Positions 24,073-27,329 of a stretch of 27,329 bases of DNA are shown here, one piece after another (position 1 is the first letter of the stretch; each line of letters starts with the position of its first letter). Position numbers and translations under genes: made by a program. The stretch is from assembly GCA_017483985.1 (NCBI GenBank), contig JAFUUB010000016.1, positions 1-27,329 of the forward strand, in the 5' to 3' direction. This DNA comes from Bacteroidales bacterium. GTDB taxonomy: Bacteria > Bacteroidota > Bacteroidia > Bacteroidales > UBA932. The notes under the pieces are model-generated. The model did not search any database. It had not been told where the DNA came from and worked only from the letters and a program-made list of their open reading frames with translations.

Positions 24073-26091
24073 CTATTTCTCCCGTTTCGGATAGGCGATG
24101 CGGTCATGGTACAACCGGCTCAGATAGGATTTCAGCACCGCCTTGATCGTCCCGAGGTCCTTCAGCGACACCTCGCTGTCCGACAGCTGGCCGTCATCGA
24201 TCTTGGAGCGGACCATCTTCTCGACGAAAGCATCGAACGTTTCGGGACGGTTGTCCTTAAGGGTCCGGGAGGCAGCCTCGATCGTATCGCAAAGCATGAC
24301 GATGCACTGCTCGCGGGTCCGGGGTTTCCGGCCGTCGTAGGTGAAATCCGCCTTGTCGGCCGGATCACCGCCCGCATTGATGAACTTGTTGTAGAAATAG
24401 CCGGTGCAGGAGACGCCGTGGTGGCTCCGGATGAAGTCGATAATGACCTCCGGGAGCTTGTACTTCCGGGCCAGGGCGACGCCGTCCGGTACGTGGCGGA
24501 CGATCTCACGGGCGCTTTCCCGGGAAGAAAGGCCCTCATGGTAATGGCTGCCCATCGTCTCGTTCTCGACAAAGCACTGCGGATTCACCATCTTGCCGAT
24601 ATCATGGTACATCGCTCCGGCGCGGACCAGGGCGACGTTGGCGCCGATACTGCGCGCCGCCGCATCGGCCATGTTCATCACCTGGAGCGAATGCTGGAAG
24701 GTGCCCGGCGCCTTCTGCTGCAGTTCCACCAGCAGCGGATTGCCCGGATCGCTCAGCTCCTCCAGACGGGTGTTCGAAACCAGGCCGAACACTTTCTCGA
24801 ACAGGTAGATCAGCGGATAACCCGCCACCGACAGCATCGAACCGACGAACAGGAAGATGATCTTCCGCCAGTCGTCGCCGGTAAAGGACCCGCCGAGCAG
24901 CCGGAATCCCAGGAAGGTGACCAGCAGGCTCGCGAAGACGATCAGCGCCGTCACGAACTGCTTCCAGCCCCGGTTGAAATAATCGAACACCAGCATGGCC
25001 ACGACCCCTGCGACCAGGTACATCACGAAGAGTTCCGTTCCGTCCTGAACGAAGATCTGCAGGGGCAGCAGGGAGATCACATAAACGGGCAGGACCACCC
25101 GCTTGCGGAAGAAGGCCAGCAGGTACAGGGCGGCCAGCGAGAACGGAATCAGGTACAGGACGCCCGGATTGAAACGATCGGCCAGCAGGGCCGCGATCGT
25201 TGTCAGCAAGAAGATGAAAATCAGGTAAATGAACCGGTTCCAGTCCGAGAAGACGCTCGCGTTGGTATAGCAGATGGACAGGAAGAAGATGACGACCAGG
25301 GCCAGGGCGACCAGGGCATTGCCCAGCCACAGCCAGCCGCGGGCGCCGTTGTAACCCACGCTCTGCTCGTATTCGACCTTATAGGAGTCCAGCAGCTGCT
25401 GGATCTCGGCTGTCACCAGTTCGCCGCGCGAGACGATCAGTTGACCCGCATTGACATACCCCTGCGTCGGGGAAATATAGTCCGCGCTCTGTGCATGGAC
25501 CAGGGTCGTCGTCTCCTTGTCGTACACCAGGTTCGGGATGACCAGGTCATAGACCCCGACCGCCGTCAGGAGCGAATCCACGTTGGCCCCGGGCAGGTTG
25601 CCGGCCACATCGGCGTAGATGCGGGCCTTGGCCTTCGCCACGGTATAGACGTTCGATGCCGGTGTCCGCGACGCACGTTTGTCCCGCTGGATGAAAATGA
25701 CGTCCAGCGAAGAGCCGCTTCCCTCTTCCACCATCACGCCCCGCTCGTAGATATTGGCCAGCGCCGTCAGGATCCGCGGCTTCGAAGAGGAAAGCCGTCC
25801 GTAGGACAGGCCCTCCGCCCCACGCAGCACCTGCTGCATGATTTCTTCGGAATACCGGTAGTACGGGATCATCCGGTTGCCGGCCGCATCCCGCTCGGAC
25901 TGCAGTTCCTCGGCCGTCTTCAGGATCGGGAAATCGAACTGGGCGACCAGGTTGTCATAGGCCCACGGCGATCCTTTCAGGTAGTCGTAGTTGAACTTTC
26001 CGCTGCGCGGCAGGATCACCAGCAGCACGACGAACAGGAAAGCCAGGGCGGCATAGACGCGCCGGTTGGAAGGGAACGTGGTTTTCGTCAT
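24073..26091 (-). CDS. 7TM-HD cyclic-di-AMP phosphodiesterase homologue (PgpH/YqfF-like)
   Basis: This 672-residue membrane protein matches the PgpH plan: an N-terminal membrane helix (about 12-28), an extracytoplasmic 7TMR-HDED domain (about 30-250), seven membrane segments (about 253-440) and a cytosolic HD domain (about 460-660). The HD residues are all visible: H467 (GTFQHS), H496 and D497 (YHDIGK), H533 (VRHVPDG), H557 and H558 (RSHHG) and D602 (CDTIEA). Characterised relatives hydrolyse c-di-AMP and are regulated by the other domains. Its ATG overlaps the stop of the SDR gene (ATGA), so it belongs to the unit with the SDR and the oxoamine synthase. It ends 32 nt before the tig promoter, with no clear terminator. 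Family assignment is firm; the substrate is inferred from the family. Confidence 0.9.
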   Translation of the reverse strand: MTKTTFPSNRRVYAALAFLFVVLLVILPRSGKFNYDYLKGSPWAYDNLVAQFDFPILKTAEELQSERDAAGNRMIPYYRYSEEIMQQVLRGAEGLSYGRLSSSKPRILTALANIYERGVMVEEGSGSSLDVIFIQRDKRASRTPASNVYTVAKAKARIYADVAGNLPGANVDSLLTAVGVYDLVIPNLVYDKETTTLVHAQSADYISPTQGYVNAGQLIVSRGELVTAEIQQLLDSYKVEYEQSVGYNGARGWLWLGNALVALALVVIFFLSICYTNASVFSDWNRFIYLIFIFLLTTIAALLADRFNPGVLYLIPFSLAALYLLAFFRKRVVLPVYVISLLPLQIFVQDGTELFVMYLVAGVVAMLVFDYFNRGWKQFVTALIVFASLLVTFLGFRLLGGSFTGDDWRKIIFLFVGSMLSVAGYPLIYLFEKVFGLVSNTRLEELSDPGNPLLVELQQKAPGTFQHSLQVMNMADAAARSIGANVALVRAGAMYHDIGKMVNPQCFVENETMGSHYHEGLSSRESAREIVRHVPDGVALARKYKLPEVIIDFIRSHHGVSCTGYFYNKFINAGGDPADKADFTYDGRKPRTREQCIVMLCDTIEAASRTLKDNRPETFDAFVEKMVRSKIDDGQLSDSEVSLKDLGTIKAVLKSYLSRLYHDRIAYPKREK

Positions 26092-26909
26092 TTGAAAGGA
26101 CTGTCTTTTTCGCGGGAAATATACCAGTAAGTAAGCCGGTCCGTCAGGTTCGGGAACAGGTTGTGAGCCAGCACGGTCGCTTTACCCAACCCGGTAAGGA
26201 TCATCTGGTTGCGGCGCTTGCGGAGGGCCTTGGCCAGGTACAGGGCGCAGTCTTCCGCACTCATCAGGCTCCCTTCGTCCAGGGGGGTCTCCCCTTGGGC
26301 GGAGCCGTCCGCCGTCAGGGCGGCGTTGCGGACATTGGAGGACGTATAGCCCGGCGCGAAGACCAGGACATGGAGGCCGTCCTTGAGGTGCTCGATCCGG
26401 ACGGTGTCCAGGAAGCCGCGGATGGCGTACTTCGAGGAGGAATAGCCAGTCCGGGCCGGCAGGGCCGAATAACCCGCGATCGAGATCACCCCGACCACGG
26501 AGCCCTTGGCCTGCAACAGGTACGGAAGCGCATATTTCGTGCAGTAGACCGTACCCCAGTAGTTGACATCCATCAGGGAATGCAGCACCTTCAGGTCCAG
26601 GTCCTTGAACATCGCCCGCATCGAGATGCCGGCATTGTTGACCAGGATGTCGATCCGGCCGAACCGCTCCACGGTCCGCTCCACCAGGGCGCGGCAGTCC
26701 GCTTCGCAGGAAACATCGGTCTTCACGCAGAGGACATGGTCGGCATCCCCCACAGAAGGAGCCAGGGCCAGGAGCTTGTCGTAGCTGCGCGCCGCCAGGA
26801 CGACCCGCGCGCCGAAGCTCCCGAACAAGCGGGCGGAAGCCAACCCGATCCCCGAGCTGGCTCCCGTCACGATAATGACTTTATCCTTGAAATAGGTAGG
26901 ATTGTCCAT
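26088..26909 (-). CDS. Short-chain dehydrogenase/reductase (candidate 3-ketosphinganine reductase)
   Basis: This 273-residue classical SDR has the NAD(P) motif TGASSGIG (15-22), DVS after the adenine loop, NNAG (91-94), a catalytic Ser in ISIAGYSALPARTG and the YSSSK pair (Tyr and Lys, about 156-160), then APGY. The Arg after the third strand (LAARSYDKL) suggests NADPH. The substrate is not determined by these motifs. The gene begins one base after the stop of a PLP alpha-oxoamine synthase and overlaps the 7TM-HD gene by ATGA. An oxoamine synthase plus SDR is the pair expected for making sphingoid bases (serine palmitoyltransferase followed by ketone reduction), so 3-ketosphinganine reductase is a reasonable guess. 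Confidence 0.85.
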   Translation of the reverse strand: MDNPTYFKDKVIIVTGASSGIGLASARLFGSFGARVVLAARSYDKLLALAPSVGDADHVLCVKTDVSCEADCRALVERTVERFGRIDILVNNAGISMRAMFKDLDLKVLHSLMDVNYWGTVYCTKYALPYLLQAKGSVVGVISIAGYSALPARTGYSSSKYAIRGFLDTVRIEHLKDGLHVLVFAPGYTSSNVRNAALTADGSAQGETPLDEGSLMSAEDCALYLAKALRKRRNQMILTGLGKATVLAHNLFPNLTDRLTYWYISREKDSPFK

Positions 26910-26910
26910 G

Positions 26911-27329
26911 TTACTTCACGGTCATGGCCGCGATGTCGTCACCGTCATAGGCGCCGGCATCCAGCTTGGCCTTGATCTCCTTGAATGCATTCAGCGTGTA
27001 CTGCACATCCTCCATGGTGTGGGCCGCCGTCGAGACGATGCGGAAGATGATCATGCCCTTCGGGATGACCGGATAGATGACCATCGAGCAGAAGACCCGG
27101 TAGTTCTCACGCAGGTCCTTGGCCATCTTGGTGGCCTGGGCGACGCCGCCCTTGTTATGGACCGGGGTCACGCAGGCTTCCGCCTCTCCGATGTCGAAGC
27201 CTTGGGCCCTGAAACCCTCCTGGATGGCGTGGGTGATGGCCCAGCACTTCTTGCGGAGCTCGTCGCCTTCCGGGGAATCGATGATGTCCATACGCTTGAT
27301 GTTGCCGATCACCAGCGGCATCGGCAGGG
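26911..27329 (-). CDS. PLP-dependent alpha-oxoamine synthase family protein, C-terminal part (5' end outside window)
   Basis: The frame is open to the right edge; 138 codons are visible, starting with residues LPMPLVIGNIKRMD, so the catalytic lysine lies outside. The visible part is the C-terminal small domain of fold-type-I enzymes: EACVTPVHNKGG, DLRENYRVFCSMVIYPVIPKGMIIFR and STAAHTMEDVQYTL. The Arg in IIFRIVSTAAHT and the AHT are typical of the family that includes serine palmitoyltransferase, KBL and BioF. I recognise this form as a common Bacteroidota member, but cannot tell which acyl-CoA and amino acid it uses. The SDR gene follows after one base. A role in sphingolipid base synthesis is possible, not shown. 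Confidence 0.75.
   Translation of the reverse strand, partial: LPMPLVIGNIKRMDIIDSPEGDELRKKCWAITHAIQEGFRAQGFDIGEAEACVTPVHNKGGVAQATKMAKDLRENYRVFCSMVIYPVIPKGMIIFRIVSTAAHTMEDVQYTLNAFKEIKAKLDAGAYDGDDIAAMTVK

Noticed and set aside
24052..26130. A 692-codon open frame on the + strand opposite the 7TM-HD gene
   Set aside because: The opposite strand has seven membrane helices and a full HD motif set; this frame is Q/D/R/G-rich without any recognisable pattern.

Overview
The window looks like chromosomal core DNA of a GC-rich member of the Bacteroidota, probably an uncultured Bacteroidales. The signs are the gene content (a V-type ATPase in the B-D-I-K order, an N-succinylornithine-type transcarbamylase, a DPP IV, an OprO/P-type porin, a PgpH-like 7TM-HD protein), promoters of the Bacteroidota type (TTTG or TTG, 18-20 nt, TAnnTTTG), tRNA genes without an encoded CCA, and few strong Shine-Dalgarno sites. 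Genus cannot be fixed by reading. I see no insertion sequence, prophage, CRISPR array or plasmid function.

Layout. 1-4576 (+): end of a V-ATPase operon (A partial, B, D, I, K), closed by a strong bidirectional terminator. 4664-7524 (-): ribosomal protein L31 type B, then glmM and a divergent DUF1343/NamZ-like gene 2 nt apart. 7594-7746 (+): a complete tRNA-Glu(CTC) transcription unit. 7797-10242 (+): a small membrane-anchored protein and a secreted dipeptidyl peptidase IV. 10387-14767 (+): an arginine operon, GNAT-argC-argD-argF'-argB, mostly coupled by ATGA overlaps, behind a promoter bracketed by a perfect 16-bp inverted repeat. 14764-20516 (-): M20 dipeptidase, pyrF, then dcuB, periplasmic L-asparaginase and an outer-membrane porin. 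20612-20686 (-): tRNA-Val(GAC). 20750-23968 (-): tig-clpP-clpX. 24073-27329 (-): a PLP-dependent alpha-oxoamine synthase (partial), an SDR reductase and a 7TM-HD c-di-AMP phosphodiesterase homologue, overlapping or nearly abutting.

How the genes work together. The V-ATPase c-ring subunit keeps the residues that bind Na+ in Enterococcus NtpK, so the complex is probably sodium-coupled. The porin/asparaginase/DcuB set makes a plausible route by which asparagine enters the periplasm, is deamidated and is imported as aspartate in exchange for succinate. The arginine genes encode the middle of the pathway. The transcarbamylase has Ser at the residue that decides between acetyl- and succinyl-ornithine, which predicts the succinyl route. 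The GNAT protein at the head of that operon is a candidate for the missing first step.

Nothing here is a clearly new defence or mobile system. The most informative points are the Ser90 transcarbamylase, the GNAT candidate, the inverted repeat around the arg promoter, the divergent NamZ homologue without a signal peptide, and the lipid-enzyme/c-di-AMP phosphodiesterase coupling. All functions are assigned by reading motifs; no database search was run.
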